NCBI GenBank assembly: GCA_003219225.1
Contig: QHPZ01000077.1
Coordinates: 1-13,493 of the forward strand
DNA from: Verrucomicrobiota bacterium
GTDB lineage: Bacteria > Verrucomicrobiota > Verrucomicrobiia > Chthoniobacterales > UBA10450
DNA: 13,493 bases
Reading direction: 5' to 3'
The position numbers and the translations under genes are program-made. The notes under the pieces were generated by a model. It made no database searches. It was not told the DNA's origin and worked only from the letters and a program-made list of their open reading frames with translations. Below are positions 1-6,479 of the stretch, one piece after another. Within the stretch, counting starts at the first letter, position 1. Each line of letters begins with the position of its first letter.

Positions 1-103
1 GCTCATAATGTGGAAGCGATCTCAGTGCCGCGACCGGCATGAAGCTGCTGCGGGCAACGTCGGGACGGTGAGGTCCCTCCCACATTCAAGATCGACATCT
101 CCC
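1..103. other. Intergenic stretch after the BatA-like gene
   Basis: No convincing gene begins here. After the BatA stop (104-106) the minus strand has a 34-codon ORF overlapping that stop and another open frame from an ATG at 85 that runs off the window. Neither has a Shine-Dalgarno sequence or a recognisable product. A BatB-type VWA gene often follows BatA in related clusters; if present here it starts beyond position 1. The segment also contains a small GTGG-headed hairpin, listed separately. Confidence 0.4.
61..83 (-). repeat. Possible GTGG-headed REP-like hairpin
   Basis: Read on the minus strand, GTGG (80-83) is followed after two bases by GGGAC, a six-base CTCACC loop and GTCCC (stem arms 73-77 and 62-66). 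A GTGG or GTAG head followed by an imperfect palindrome is the established design of REP elements mobilised by RAYT transposases. The stem is only 5 bp, so this is the weakest of the three candidates in the window. It lies about 20 bp past the BatA stop and could also help end or stabilise that transcript, although no T-tract follows. Confidence 0.35.
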
Positions 104-1162
104 TCATGGCAGTTTCTTCCAAATTGTTTGCACCAACAAAAACTGGCCGATCAACAAGCCGGCCCCGGTCATCAGACAAAGCGGGAACAAGTCGCGATAC
201 TGCTGATATTTTTTCACGCTCACGGTCGATTTCTCGAGCTTGTCGATGTCGGCGTAAATTTGCTCGAGCGATCTGGTGTCAGTCGCCCGGAAGAATTTGC
301 CGTCGGCAATTTTGGCAACTTCTCTCAGACCGGTCTCGTTAAACGAGACCGGTGCCATTTCATAGAGGACGTTGCCTTCATAGTCCGTCGCGGGCCTGCC
401 ATTCCGCAGATCTTGGAGCGGGAACGGGGCCACCCCATTTGTTCCAATTCCAATGGCGTAAAACTTAATGTGCAATGCCTTGAGCGCCTCCGCCGCCGTG
501 TTCGGCGAAATTTTACCGGCGTTATTATCGCCATCGGTTAACAACACGATCGCGCGGCTCTTCGCATGTTTGTCATTCAACCGGTTCCCGGCCGAGGCCA
601 TCGCCGAGCCAATCGCGGTGCTGCCTTCAATGAGACCAATGCGTACGCGGTCGAGGTTCTGCAGCAACCAATCGTGGTCGAGCGTCATCGGGCTGACCAC
701 GTAGGGTTGAGCTCCGAACGCAATCATGCCGATGCGGTCGTTAGGCCGACCTTCGATAAATTTACGCGTGACCTCGCGCACGGCGTCGAGCCGCGTTGCT
801 TCCTGGCCGCCGATCGTGAAATCTTTTGCTAACATCGAGTTCGAAACATCGAGCACAAGCATGATGTCGATGCCGCTGGCTTCGACCTGGGTGAGACTTT
901 TGCCAAGCTGCGGTCGCGCCAGTGCGATGACGAAAAAGGCGATCGCGGCAAAAACCAATGCGCGCAAAAATTTTCCGGCGCGCGCGGCGCTTTGTTTACC
1001 GATCGCGCGCAGTGTGGTGGTCGATGAAAAGGTCAACGCCGCCGCCGGTCCGGCTTTGCCGCGCAGATACGCGAGCAGCGGAATGACGATCAAGAGCAAA
1101 AGCAACCATGGCCGGGCGAACGTCAGTGCGGTGTTTGCCGGCAAAAAATCAAACAGTTGCAA
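104..1162 (-). CDS. BatA-like VWA-domain membrane protein
   Basis: The 352-residue protein has two N-terminal membrane segments (about 18-34 and 67-83), a von Willebrand factor A domain (about 97-290) and a C-terminal membrane segment (about 325-347). This is the layout of BatA/BatB proteins. The VWA domain keeps the metal-ion-dependent adhesion site: DVSNS (D105, S107, S109), T182 in the STAIG segment, and TDGDNN (209-214). It should therefore bind a divalent metal and face the periplasm. The start is a TTG, chosen because a perfect AGGAGG (1168-1173) lies 5 nt upstream and no better ATG exists. It overlaps the end of the DUF4381-like gene by 14 nt, so translation is probably coupled. It is last in a MoxR-DUF58-DUF4381-VWA cluster. 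In such clusters MoxR ATPases are thought to act with VWA partners; the substrate here is unknown. Family call is secure, exact role is not. Confidence 0.93.
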   Translation of the reverse strand: MQLFDFLPANTALTFARPWLLLLLIVIPLLAYLRGKAGPAAALTFSSTTTLRAIGKQSAARAGKFLRALVFAAIAFFVIALARPQLGKSLTQVEASGIDIMLVLDVSNSMLAKDFTIGGQEATRLDAVREVTRKFIEGRPNDRIGMIAFGAQPYVVSPMTLDHDWLLQNLDRVRIGLIEGSTAIGSAMASAGNRLNDKHAKSRAIVLLTDGDNNAGKISPNTAAEALKALHIKFYAIGIGTNGVAPFPLQDLRNGRPATDYEGNVLYEMAPVSFNETGLREVAKIADGKFFRATDTRSLEQIYADIDKLEKSTVSVKKYQQYRDLFPLCLMTGAGLLIGQFLLVQTIWKKLP

Positions 1163-1652
1163 GTTCGCCTCCTCTTACGAAACGAAATGCTTCCTCGAGC
1201 AACAACTGGCTATCGGCCGGAGTCGCGTCGTAGCGCGCGAACTTGATCAGATCGCAGCGATCGAGAAAATCGGCGAGGAGCGATTTCGCGTCTTCGGAGA
1301 ACGCGACCGAGTTTCGCAGCGCGATCAGAAACTCGACCGAAGTCTGGCGGGTGAGCGGTAGCGCGTACTGTTCGGTCACATAGCGCCGCAGAATGTCGGA
1401 GACGCAGATGCTGAATTGATAGGGAGTCATCCTTTCGATCTCCTCACCGGCGCGTTCCAGCGCCTCGATCGCGCGCTGGCGTGGCAACTTCGGCGGCTGT
1501 GCCCGTTTGCGTTTTTGCGCGAGCCACCAGCCGAGCAGACCGGCCAGCGTTAATCCTACGAACGCCCCGATAAAAATCACCCACGGCGGAATCAGAGAGT
1601 AATCCACCGCCGGGGCGATGTCGTGAAATTCCTCGGCAAAAGAAACTATCAT
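1149..1652 (-). CDS. DUF4381-like small membrane protein of the MoxR/VWA cluster
   Basis: The 167-residue product has a short N-terminal segment, one membrane helix (about 22-46, rich in Leu/Gly/Trp), a basic KRKR stop-transfer, and a helical cytoplasmic domain with a segment like QRAIEALERAGEEI. Size, topology and position between a DUF58 gene and a VWA gene match DUF4381-type proteins, though the sequence is divergent and no catalytic motif is evident. The frame stays open upstream to 1805, but that extension overlaps DUF58 out of frame and is rich in Arg/Cys. The ATG at 1652, 4 nt past the DUF58 stop, is therefore preferred. The 3' end overlaps the TTG start of the BatA-like gene by 14 nt. 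The likely role is as a membrane partner of the ATPase and VWA proteins (inference from context). Confidence 0.8.
   Translation of the reverse strand: MIVSFAEEFHDIAPAVDYSLIPPWVIFIGAFVGLTLAGLLGWWLAQKRKRAQPPKLPRQRAIEALERAGEEIERMTPYQFSICVSDILRRYVTEQYALPLTRQTSVEFLIALRNSVAFSEDAKSLLADFLDRCDLIKFARYDATPADSQLLLEEAFRFVRGGELATV
1163..1173 (-). promoter_or_regulatory. Strong ribosome binding site for the TTG start of the BatA-like gene
   Basis: The minus strand reads AGGAGG (1168-1173) followed by a 5-nt spacer and TTG. It lies inside the last codons of the upstream DUF4381-like gene. It is the clearest Shine-Dalgarno match in this gene cluster and decides the choice of a TTG start. Confidence 0.75.
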
Positions 1653-1656
1653 TGGC

Positions 1657-2556
1657 CTAACGAAGAGCGAGGCGTCGCTCGCGTTGCTTGAAGAACGCGC
1701 GCAGCGCCGGCAGGTAATCTTGATCGGTGCGCAACGCGATTGCATCGACATTGTTGCGTCGCAGCGTGCGCCAAAGCGCCGCCCGTTCTTCCTCGGCCAG
1801 GTCACTGAAGCGCCTGCGCGTGCTGCGATCGCCGGTGTTGATTTCGATCTGTTCGCCCGTCTCAGCGTCTTCGAGCGTGATGATGCCGATGTTCGGCAAC
1901 ACTTCCTCGCGTTCGTCCTGAATCTGAATCGCGACGAAATCGTGCCGGCGTCCGCTCACGGCGAGCGGGTGCGAAAAATCCGGCGCCTGAAAATCGGAAA
2001 TGAAAAAAACCACGGCGCGCCGGGTCACGATTTTGTTGAGGTAATCGAGCGCGAGCGCCGGGTCAGTCCCGCGACCCTGCGGTTGAAAGAACAAAATCTC
2101 CCGGATCAAGCGCAACGTATGCGAGCGGCCTTTCTTCGGCGGAATGAACAGCTCGACTCGATCGGAGAACAGCAGCAGGCCGACCTTGTCGTTGTTGCGG
2201 ATGGCGCTGAACGCGAGCAGGCATGCGACTTCGGCGGCGAGCTCGCGCTTGGATTGCACGCTGCTCCCGAAATTTCCCGACGCGCTAACATCGACAATCA
2301 ACATCACGGTCAGCTCGCGTTCTTCGGTAAACTTTTTCACATAGGCCGTCCCGAGACGCGCGGTCACATTCCAGTCGATCGCGCGAATCTCGTCGCCAGG
2401 CTGGTACTCGCGCACGTCCTCGAAGTTCATCCCGCGTCCCTTGAACACGCTGTGGTAATCGCCCGCGAAGGCGGTCTCGACGAGCCCGCGCGTTTTGATT
2501 TCAAGCGTGCGGATTTTTTTGAGAATCTCCGCCGTGCTTTGTTGCCCTTCTGCCAT
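1657..2556 (-). CDS. DUF58 domain protein (VWA-like, MoxR-associated)
   Basis: This 299-residue soluble protein carries the DUF58 signature: REYQPGDEIRAIDW at about 49-62, followed by TAR. A VWA-like fold follows, with a DVSAS metal-binding motif (D89, S91, S93). No membrane helix is seen, so it is the short cytoplasmic type that recurs next to MoxR ATPases. The start ATG is 8 nt past the MoxR stop and the stop is 4 nt before the next ATG, which supports a single mRNA. The upstream sequence has only a weak purine-rich patch, so translational coupling to moxR is likely. DUF58 proteins are regarded as partners or adaptors of MoxR ATPases; the target here cannot be told from sequence. Confidence 0.93.
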   Translation of the reverse strand: MAEGQQSTAEILKKIRTLEIKTRGLVETAFAGDYHSVFKGRGMNFEDVREYQPGDEIRAIDWNVTARLGTAYVKKFTEERELTVMLIVDVSASGNFGSSVQSKRELAAEVACLLAFSAIRNNDKVGLLLFSDRVELFIPPKKGRSHTLRLIREILFFQPQGRGTDPALALDYLNKIVTRRAVVFFISDFQAPDFSHPLAVSGRRHDFVAIQIQDEREEVLPNIGIITLEDAETGEQIEINTGDRSTRRRFSDLAEEERAALWRTLRRNNVDAIALRTDQDYLPALRAFFKQRERRLALR

Positions 2557-2564
2557 CGCCGCAA

Positions 2565-3551
2565 TCAGGGAACGGGGAGACCCGCAAAAACCCGCTCGAC
2601 GATCGTCTCGCTGCTCACGGCTTCAGCTTCGGCTTCGTAGCTGACGATGATGCGATGGCGCAACACGTCGGGGCCGATGCTTTTCACGTCCTGCGGCGTG
2701 ACGTAGCCGCGGCCGTTGAGAAAAGCGTGAGCGCGCGCGCCGAGCGCGAGGTAAATGGTGGCGCGCGGTGAGGCGCCGTAGCGGATCAGTCCTTCGAGTC
2801 GCAAGTTGTAGGCGGCGGGCTCCCGCGTCGCCCAGACAACATCGACAATGTAATCTTTCACCCGCTCGTCGATGTAGATCTGGTTCACCACCTCGCGCGC
2901 AGCGATGATCTGCTGCGGGTCCACCACTGCGTTCACGCGCAAATCCGGCGCGGAGGTCGCCATTAAATCGAGAATAGTGCGCTCCTCCTTTTTTTGCGGG
3001 TAACCGATGTTCAACTTGAACATGAAGCGGTCGAGCTGCGCTTCGGGCAAATTGTAGGTGCCTTCCTGCTCGATCGGGTTTTGCGTCGCGAGCACGAGGA
3101 ACGGATCAGAGAGCGGATAAGTTTGTTCGCCGATTGTGACCTGGCGTTCCTGCATCGCCTCGAGCAGCGCGCTTTGCACCTTGGCCGGCGCACGATTGAT
3201 TTCGTCGGCGAGGATCAGGTTGGAAAAGATCGGGCCGAACTTGGTCGTGAACTCGCCCGTGCGCGGGTTGTAAATGAGTGTGCCGATCAAATCGGCTGGC
3301 AACAGATCGGGGGTGAATTGGATTCGCTGGAAACGAGTCTGGATGCAAGCGGCCAAGGTTTTGACCGTGAGCGTTTTGGCCAGGCCCGGCACGCCTTCGA
3401 GCAGGATGTGGCCGTTAGCGAGGAGCCCGAGCAAGAGCCGATCGACGAGATACTTCTGGCCGATGACAACGCGGCCGATTTGTTCGCGCACCGGCGCAAT
3501 CCAGTGGCCGCGCTGCTGCACTTCAGCGGTAATTTCCTGAGTGGACTTCAT
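2565..3551 (-). CDS. MoxR-family AAA+ ATPase
   Basis: The 328-residue protein is a full-length MoxR ATPase. Numbered from the chosen start, it has Walker A GVPGLAKT (53-60), Walker B LILADE (112-117), sensor 1 in ATQNP (155-159), an arginine-finger region LPEAQLDRF (168-176) and a sensor-2 motif GASPRA near the C-terminal lid. MoxR proteins hydrolyse ATP to remodel or help assemble partner proteins, often VWA-domain ones, and three likely partners follow in the same operon. The ATG at 3551 is preferred because it gives the usual family N-terminus. An in-frame TTG at 3596 would add 15 residues but has no ribosome binding site. The gap to der (3552-3610) contains a REP-like hairpin, so this gene may be read through from pgsA-der or have its own start of transcription there. 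Confidence 0.95.
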   Translation of the reverse strand: MKSTQEITAEVQQRGHWIAPVREQIGRVVIGQKYLVDRLLLGLLANGHILLEGVPGLAKTLTVKTLAACIQTRFQRIQFTPDLLPADLIGTLIYNPRTGEFTTKFGPIFSNLILADEINRAPAKVQSALLEAMQERQVTIGEQTYPLSDPFLVLATQNPIEQEGTYNLPEAQLDRFMFKLNIGYPQKKEERTILDLMATSAPDLRVNAVVDPQQIIAAREVVNQIYIDERVKDYIVDVVWATREPAAYNLRLEGLIRYGASPRATIYLALGARAHAFLNGRGYVTPQDVKSIGPDVLRHRIIVSYEAEAEAVSSETIVERVFAGLPVP

Positions 3552-3598
3552 CTGTTTGTTTTCAGACAGGTTCCCCGCGAGAAACGTTCGATCCAATC

Positions 3599-3624
3599 TG
3601 TAGCGGCCGTCTACGACCGTCGCT
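3599..3624 (+). repeat. GTAG-headed REP-like element between der and moxR
   Basis: TGTAG (3599-3603) is followed by an arm CGGCCGTC (3604-3611), the loop TAC (3612-3614) and an arm GACCGTCG (3615-3622). Six of eight positions form Watson-Crick pairs and one more can form G-T. Flanking bases AG and CT (3602-3603 and 3623-3624) extend the stem. A GTAG head before an imperfect palindrome is the established REP layout. The element overlaps the last codons of der and includes its stop codon. It has the same head, arm length and loop length as the element at 5626-5649 although the arms differ. Confidence 0.65.
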
Positions 3625-4987
3625 CGAATCTTTCACTGCGCGCCCGCAACGTCAAAAGAATGGGCAAACCGGCAAAAGGCTGAGCTTCGCGCACCCGCGC
3701 CTCCAAATAGCGGCGGAATTGATCCGTGATCAGGCGCGGGTCATTGACGAACAGGACGAACTCCGGTGCGTGCAATTGTCGATCTTGCGTTGCGCCGCTT
3801 TGCGCTGCGTAGAAGAGCTTCAAGCGTTTGCCTCGCTTCATCGGCGGCGGGTTGGCGGCAAACGCCGCGCGCAACCGCCGGTTGAGCACACCTGTGCCGA
3901 TGTGGGCATGCGATTCGCGTCGAATTTTTTCGATTAACCAAAATAGCCTCTCGATGTTTTCCCCCGTGCGCGCAGACGCGACCAGCACCGGTGCGTAGTC
4001 GAGAAAGAAGAGGCGCGCGCGTGCTTCGTCGACGAGCTGGCGAATGGTTTGTTTGCCGCCACGTCGCGGTTTCAACAGGTCCCACTTGTTCAAAACAACA
4101 ATCGCCGCTTTGTGCGCCTGCTGAATGAGACCGGCGATACGTTTGTCCTGCGCCGTCACGCCGGTTGTAAGATCGACAATCAGCACGCAGAGATCGGCGC
4201 GGCGGACACTGCGTTCCGCGCGCATGACGCTGAAGATCTCGACCGAACTGGACTGTTTGCCGCGCCGGCGGATCCCGGCTGTGTCGATAAAGAGAAACTG
4301 TTCGCCTTCGCGCTCGTAGAAAATGTCTACTGCGTCGCGTGTCGTGCCGGGCAGCTCGCTGACGATCGCGTGTTCGCTCCCGAGCAGCGCATTGACGAAA
4401 GATGATTTGCCGACATTTGGGCGACCGATGACAGCGATTGAAAGGAAATTGCCGATTGCTGATTGCTGATTGCTGATTGCTGGCAGAATCGCTTCGACCT
4501 GGTCCAGCAACTCAGAGACGCCCCGATTGTGCTCGGCGCTGATGGGCAAAGTTTTGTCGAAGCCCAACGCATCGAAATCGGCGGCGAGCGCCTCGTCGCG
4601 CGGATTGTCGATCTTGTTGACGACGAGCACGACCGGCTTTTCTGACTTGCGCAGGGTGCGCGCGAGTTCCTGGTCAACGGGAGTCAGGCCGTCCCGCGCA
4701 TCGACTACGAACAGGACGAGCTCGCTTTCGCGCAGTGCTTTCTCCGCCATCTGGCGCACTTGCGCGCTTAATTCCGTTTCGCCCGCTCCGAGAATGCCGC
4801 CCGTGTCCCAAAGTCGAAACGGCCGCGGGCCGCGAGCGCAAATTGCCGAGATGCGATCGCGCGTGATGCCGGGCTGATCATGCACGATGGCGATCTTTCG
4901 CCCGACGAGCCGGTTGAAGAGGGCGGATTTGCCAACGTTTGGCCGCCCGACGATCGCGACGTTCGGCAGAGCGCGATCGGCATTCAT
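3611..4987 (-). CDS. der: Ribosome-assembly GTPase Der (EngA)
   Basis: The 458-residue product is a complete Der: two tandem GTPase domains plus a C-terminal KH-like domain. Domain 1 has GRPNVGKS (14-21), DTGG (61-64) and NKID (124-127). Domain 2 has GRPNVGKS (188-195), DTAG (235-238) and NKWD (300-303). Der acts in the cytoplasm in maturation of the 50S ribosomal subunit and is normally essential. The linker between the G domains contains ISNQQSAIGN (171-180), encoded mostly by a 7-bp tandem repeat. The last residues and the TAG stop come from a REP-like hairpin, so the C-terminal tail may be shorter or longer in relatives. The ATG is 16 nt past the pgsA stop and has no clear ribosome binding site, so coupling to pgsA is plausible. 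Confidence 0.97.
   Translation of the reverse strand: MNADRALPNVAIVGRPNVGKSALFNRLVGRKIAIVHDQPGITRDRISAICARGPRPFRLWDTGGILGAGETELSAQVRQMAEKALRESELVLFVVDARDGLTPVDQELARTLRKSEKPVVLVVNKIDNPRDEALAADFDALGFDKTLPISAEHNRGVSELLDQVEAILPAISNQQSAIGNFLSIAVIGRPNVGKSSFVNALLGSEHAIVSELPGTTRDAVDIFYEREGEQFLFIDTAGIRRRGKQSSSVEIFSVMRAERSVRRADLCVLIVDLTTGVTAQDKRIAGLIQQAHKAAIVVLNKWDLLKPRRGGKQTIRQLVDEARARLFFLDYAPVLVASARTGENIERLFWLIEKIRRESHAHIGTGVLNRRLRAAFAANPPPMKRGKRLKLFYAAQSGATQDRQLHAPEFVLFVNDPRLITDQFRRYLEARVREAQPFAGLPILLTLRARSERFERRS
4454..4481. repeat. Four perfect tandem copies of a 7-bp unit inside der
   Basis: GATTGCT on the plus strand (AGCAATC in the coding direction) is repeated four times without change, 28 bp in all. 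It codes for most of the ISNQQSAIGN linker between the two GTPase domains. Seven is not a multiple of three, so gain or loss of one or two units would shift the der reading frame, while three units would not. In the coding direction the repeat has no stop codon in any frame. Confidence 0.9.
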
Positions 4988-5003
4988 GCGCGCGGCGCGT
5001 GGT

Positions 5004-5609
5004 TCAATCGGCCCGCGCGTGGGCGTGTCCGGCGGCCTGGAGTTGCCGGATTCCCTCTACGACATAGACAATGCCGGAGAGAAAAGTGAAAAGACCGGCG
5101 CAGGCCACGACCAACAACAGCGGAACAAAACGAAATTGCAGCATCACCCAGCCGATGGCGATCATCTGCAAAACGGTGGCGATTTTGCCCGTCCAGTTCG
5201 GTTTCACATCCACTTTGCCGTTGAGCAGATAAAGCACGACCGCGCCGATGAGGATGACGGCGTCGCGTGTGATGACGAGGACCGGAAACCAGATGGGGAA
5301 CCTGCCGTAGTCGGGATCGGCTTTACTCCAGTTGCTGATGCTGAGCGTGATGATGCCGCTGAGGAGCAAACCTTTATCGGCGATCGGATCCAGGATAACG
5401 CCCAACCTGCTCCGTTGTTTGTAACGACGCGCCACATAACCATCGAGACCATCGCTAATCGAAGCGACCAGAAAGATCAAAATGGCGGCGAAGCGCTGCC
5501 ACTCGAGCGGTTCACCGTGTTCAATGCTTTGGCCATAATAGATCGCCATCGTGACAAACGCAGGGATCATCAGAATCCGGGCGACGGTGATCTTGTTCGC
5601 GGTGGTCAT
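5004..5609 (-). CDS. pgsA: CDP-diacylglycerol--glycerol-3-phosphate 3-phosphatidyltransferase
   Basis: This 201-residue integral membrane enzyme makes phosphatidylglycerophosphate from CDP-diacylglycerol and glycerol-3-phosphate, the committed step to phosphatidylglycerol. The CDP-alcohol phosphotransferase signature DG(x2)AR(x8)G(x3)D(x3)D is complete: D56, G57, A60, R61, G70, D74, D78. Several hydrophobic helices surround it (about 8-26, 38-53, 78-95, 110-130, 145-180). Length and N-terminus fit PgsA. Other CDP-alcohol transferases (for example cardiolipin or phosphatidylinositol-phosphate synthases) share the motif, so substrate choice is inferred from overall similarity. It starts the pgsA-der run. 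A candidate promoter with TACAAT as its -10 box lies 15 nt upstream, and no Shine-Dalgarno is visible. Confidence 0.92.
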   Translation of the reverse strand: MTTANKITVARILMIPAFVTMAIYYGQSIEHGEPLEWQRFAAILIFLVASISDGLDGYVARRYKQRSRLGVILDPIADKGLLLSGIITLSISNWSKADPDYGRFPIWFPVLVITRDAVILIGAVVLYLLNGKVDVKPNWTGKIATVLQMIAIGWVMLQFRFVPLLLVVACAGLFTFLSGIVYVVEGIRQLQAAGHAHARAD

Positions 5610-5623
5610 GGCTTGCCAAAATT

Positions 5624-5651
5624 ATTGTAGGGCGTTTCTCGGAAACGCCAA
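5624..5651 (-). promoter_or_regulatory. Candidate pgsA promoter built around a hairpin repeat
   Basis: On the minus strand TTGGCG (5646-5651) and TACAAT (5624-5629) are spaced by 16 bp, a reasonable sigma-70-like pair, with the -10 box 15 nt from the pgsA ATG. The whole spacer is the REP-like hairpin, and the -10 box overlaps the repeat's TGTAG head. The predicted leader would be under 10 nt. Evidence is pattern only. Confidence 0.3.
5626..5649 (+). repeat. GTAG-headed REP-like element upstream of pgsA
   Basis: TGTAG (5626-5630) is followed directly by GGCGTTTC (5631-5638), the loop TCG (5639-5641) and GAAACGCC (5642-5649), a perfect 8-bp stem. Head, arm length and loop length are the same as in the element at 3599-3624, while the arm sequence is entirely different, as expected for a structure under selection for pairing. 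Confidence 0.65.
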
Positions 5652-5721
5652 TCATGCTAAAGCTGCGGTGTCACTGAGAAAAGCTTGCGTGAGATGGTGA
5701 CCGGATTGAGCCCCTATCCAT
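5650..5721. other. Middle of the pgsA-pfpI spacer
   Basis: No gene, RNA or clear regulatory site is visible between the REP-like element and the nested palindrome. Confidence 0.4.
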
Positions 5722-5776
5722 CCTCACCGGCGCTAACGCGTCCGCCTCTCCCTGAGGGAGAGGATTGAGGTGAGGG
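5722..5776. repeat. Nested palindrome downstream of the pfpI-like gene
   Basis: The inner stem is a perfect CCTCTCCC / GGGAGAGG (5745-5752 and 5756-5763) with a TGA loop. Outer arms CCTCACC (5722-5728) and GGTGAGG (5769-5775) also pair, with about 16 unpaired bases on one side and 5 on the other. It ends 7 bp from the stop of the minus-strand pfpI-like gene and could fold at the end of that mRNA. It lacks a T-tract, so a dispersed palindromic repeat is as likely as a terminator. Similar CTCACC...CTCTCCC...GGGAGAG...GGTGAG palindromes recur in many bacterial genomes (recalled, not searched). Confidence 0.6.
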
Positions 5777-5782
5777 CATAAC

Positions 5783-6370
5783 TCAGGTTTCCAAGGTGAC
5801 CGTCGCAGCTTCGCGCTGCGGCGCGTGTTTTCCTTCGCAGAATTCTTCGATCATCTTTTTGTTGAACGCGGGTATGTCGTCAGGTTTGCGACTGGTGACG
5901 AGGCCGTTGTCCACGACCACTTCTTCATTCACCCAGTTTCCGCCGGCGTTGCGCACATCGGTTTTGATCGCCGGCCAGGAAGTGAGGGTGCGTCCGCGGA
6001 CCACGCCCGCGTCGATCAAGACCCACGGGCCATGGCAGATTGCCGCGACCGGTTTGCCTTCGCTGAAGAAATGGCGCACAAACTCGAGCGCTTCCGGCGT
6101 GGAGCGGAGTTGATCAGGATTCATCAAGCCGCCGGGGATCATAAGCGCGTCGAATTCCTCCGGGCGCGCGTCCTCGAGCGTGAGATCGACATCGAATTTG
6201 TCGCCCTTGTCGGCGTGATGCATGCCTTGAATCTGGCCAGCCTTGGGCGAGACGATCTTGGTTTCCGCGCCAGCGTCCTCGAGCGCTTCGCGCGGTTTGG
6301 TCATTTCGACCTGTTCAAATCCGTCGGCGACTAGGATCGCGACTTTTTTTCCGGATAATTTTTTGTCCAT
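5783..6370 (-). CDS. DJ-1/PfpI family protein (YhbO/PfpI-like)
   Basis: The 195-residue protein belongs to the DJ-1/PfpI group of the class I glutamine amidotransferase-like fold. The nucleophile elbow is AICHGPW with C112 and H113. The conserved acidic residue is E19 in DGFEQVE. MIPGG (77-81) and a TSWPAIKTDVRNAGG-type segment (from about 130) are typical of the family. Members have been described as intracellular proteases, general stress proteins or deglycases/glyoxalases; the sequence alone does not choose between these. No signal peptide is present, so it should be cytoplasmic. The ATG at 6370 has GAGGT about 10 nt upstream. It is transcribed divergently from the T2SS operon and appears to be a single gene ending at a nested palindrome. 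Confidence 0.93.
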   Translation of the reverse strand: MDKKLSGKKVAILVADGFEQVEMTKPREALEDAGAETKIVSPKAGQIQGMHHADKGDKFDVDLTLEDARPEEFDALMIPGGLMNPDQLRSTPEALEFVRHFFSEGKPVAAICHGPWVLIDAGVVRGRTLTSWPAIKTDVRNAGGNWVNEEVVVDNGLVTSRKPDDIPAFNKKMIEEFCEGKHAPQREAATVTLET

Positions 6371-6479
6371 AATTGTCTGTTACCTCATTGATTGTGCTTC
6401 AATTTAGTTACGGTCACGCGCCCGTTCGCGGATGTGGGACTGAGTCTTGTGAATCGGCAGGCAGCGCATAACTTTGCTG
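6371..6479. promoter_or_regulatory. Divergent intergenic region between the pfpI-like gene and the T2SS operon
   Basis: This 109-bp stretch must hold the promoter of the pfpI-like gene and probably that of the gspH-M operon. An AT-rich patch (about 6387-6410) stands out from the GC-rich surroundings. I see no -35/-10 pair good enough to place, and no operator palindrome. Confidence 0.3.

Noticed and set aside
1..85. Minus-strand open frame from the ATG at 85 running off the window
   Set aside because: No ribosome binding site, starts inside a hairpin repeat, and only 28 codons are visible; not enough to call a gene.
1653..1805. Upstream extension of the DUF4381-like frame
   Set aside because: Overlaps DUF58 out of frame and is Arg/Cys-rich; the ATG at 1652 gives a normal family N-terminus.
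1684..2640. 318-codon plus-strand ORF
   Set aside because: Antisense to DUF58; no recognisable protein, and the minus-strand frame has full domain motifs. Typical of GC-rich DNA.
2994..3683. 229-codon plus-strand ORF across moxR and the REP-like element
   Set aside because: Antisense to moxR; its end is just translated repeat and der 3' sequence.
4887..5630. 247-codon plus-strand ORF
   Set aside because: Antisense to pgsA and the start of der; polar, low-complexity product without family features.
5722..5776. Nested palindrome as a classical rho-independent terminator
   Set aside because: No run of T follows on the minus strand; kept as a repeat with possible RNA-end function.
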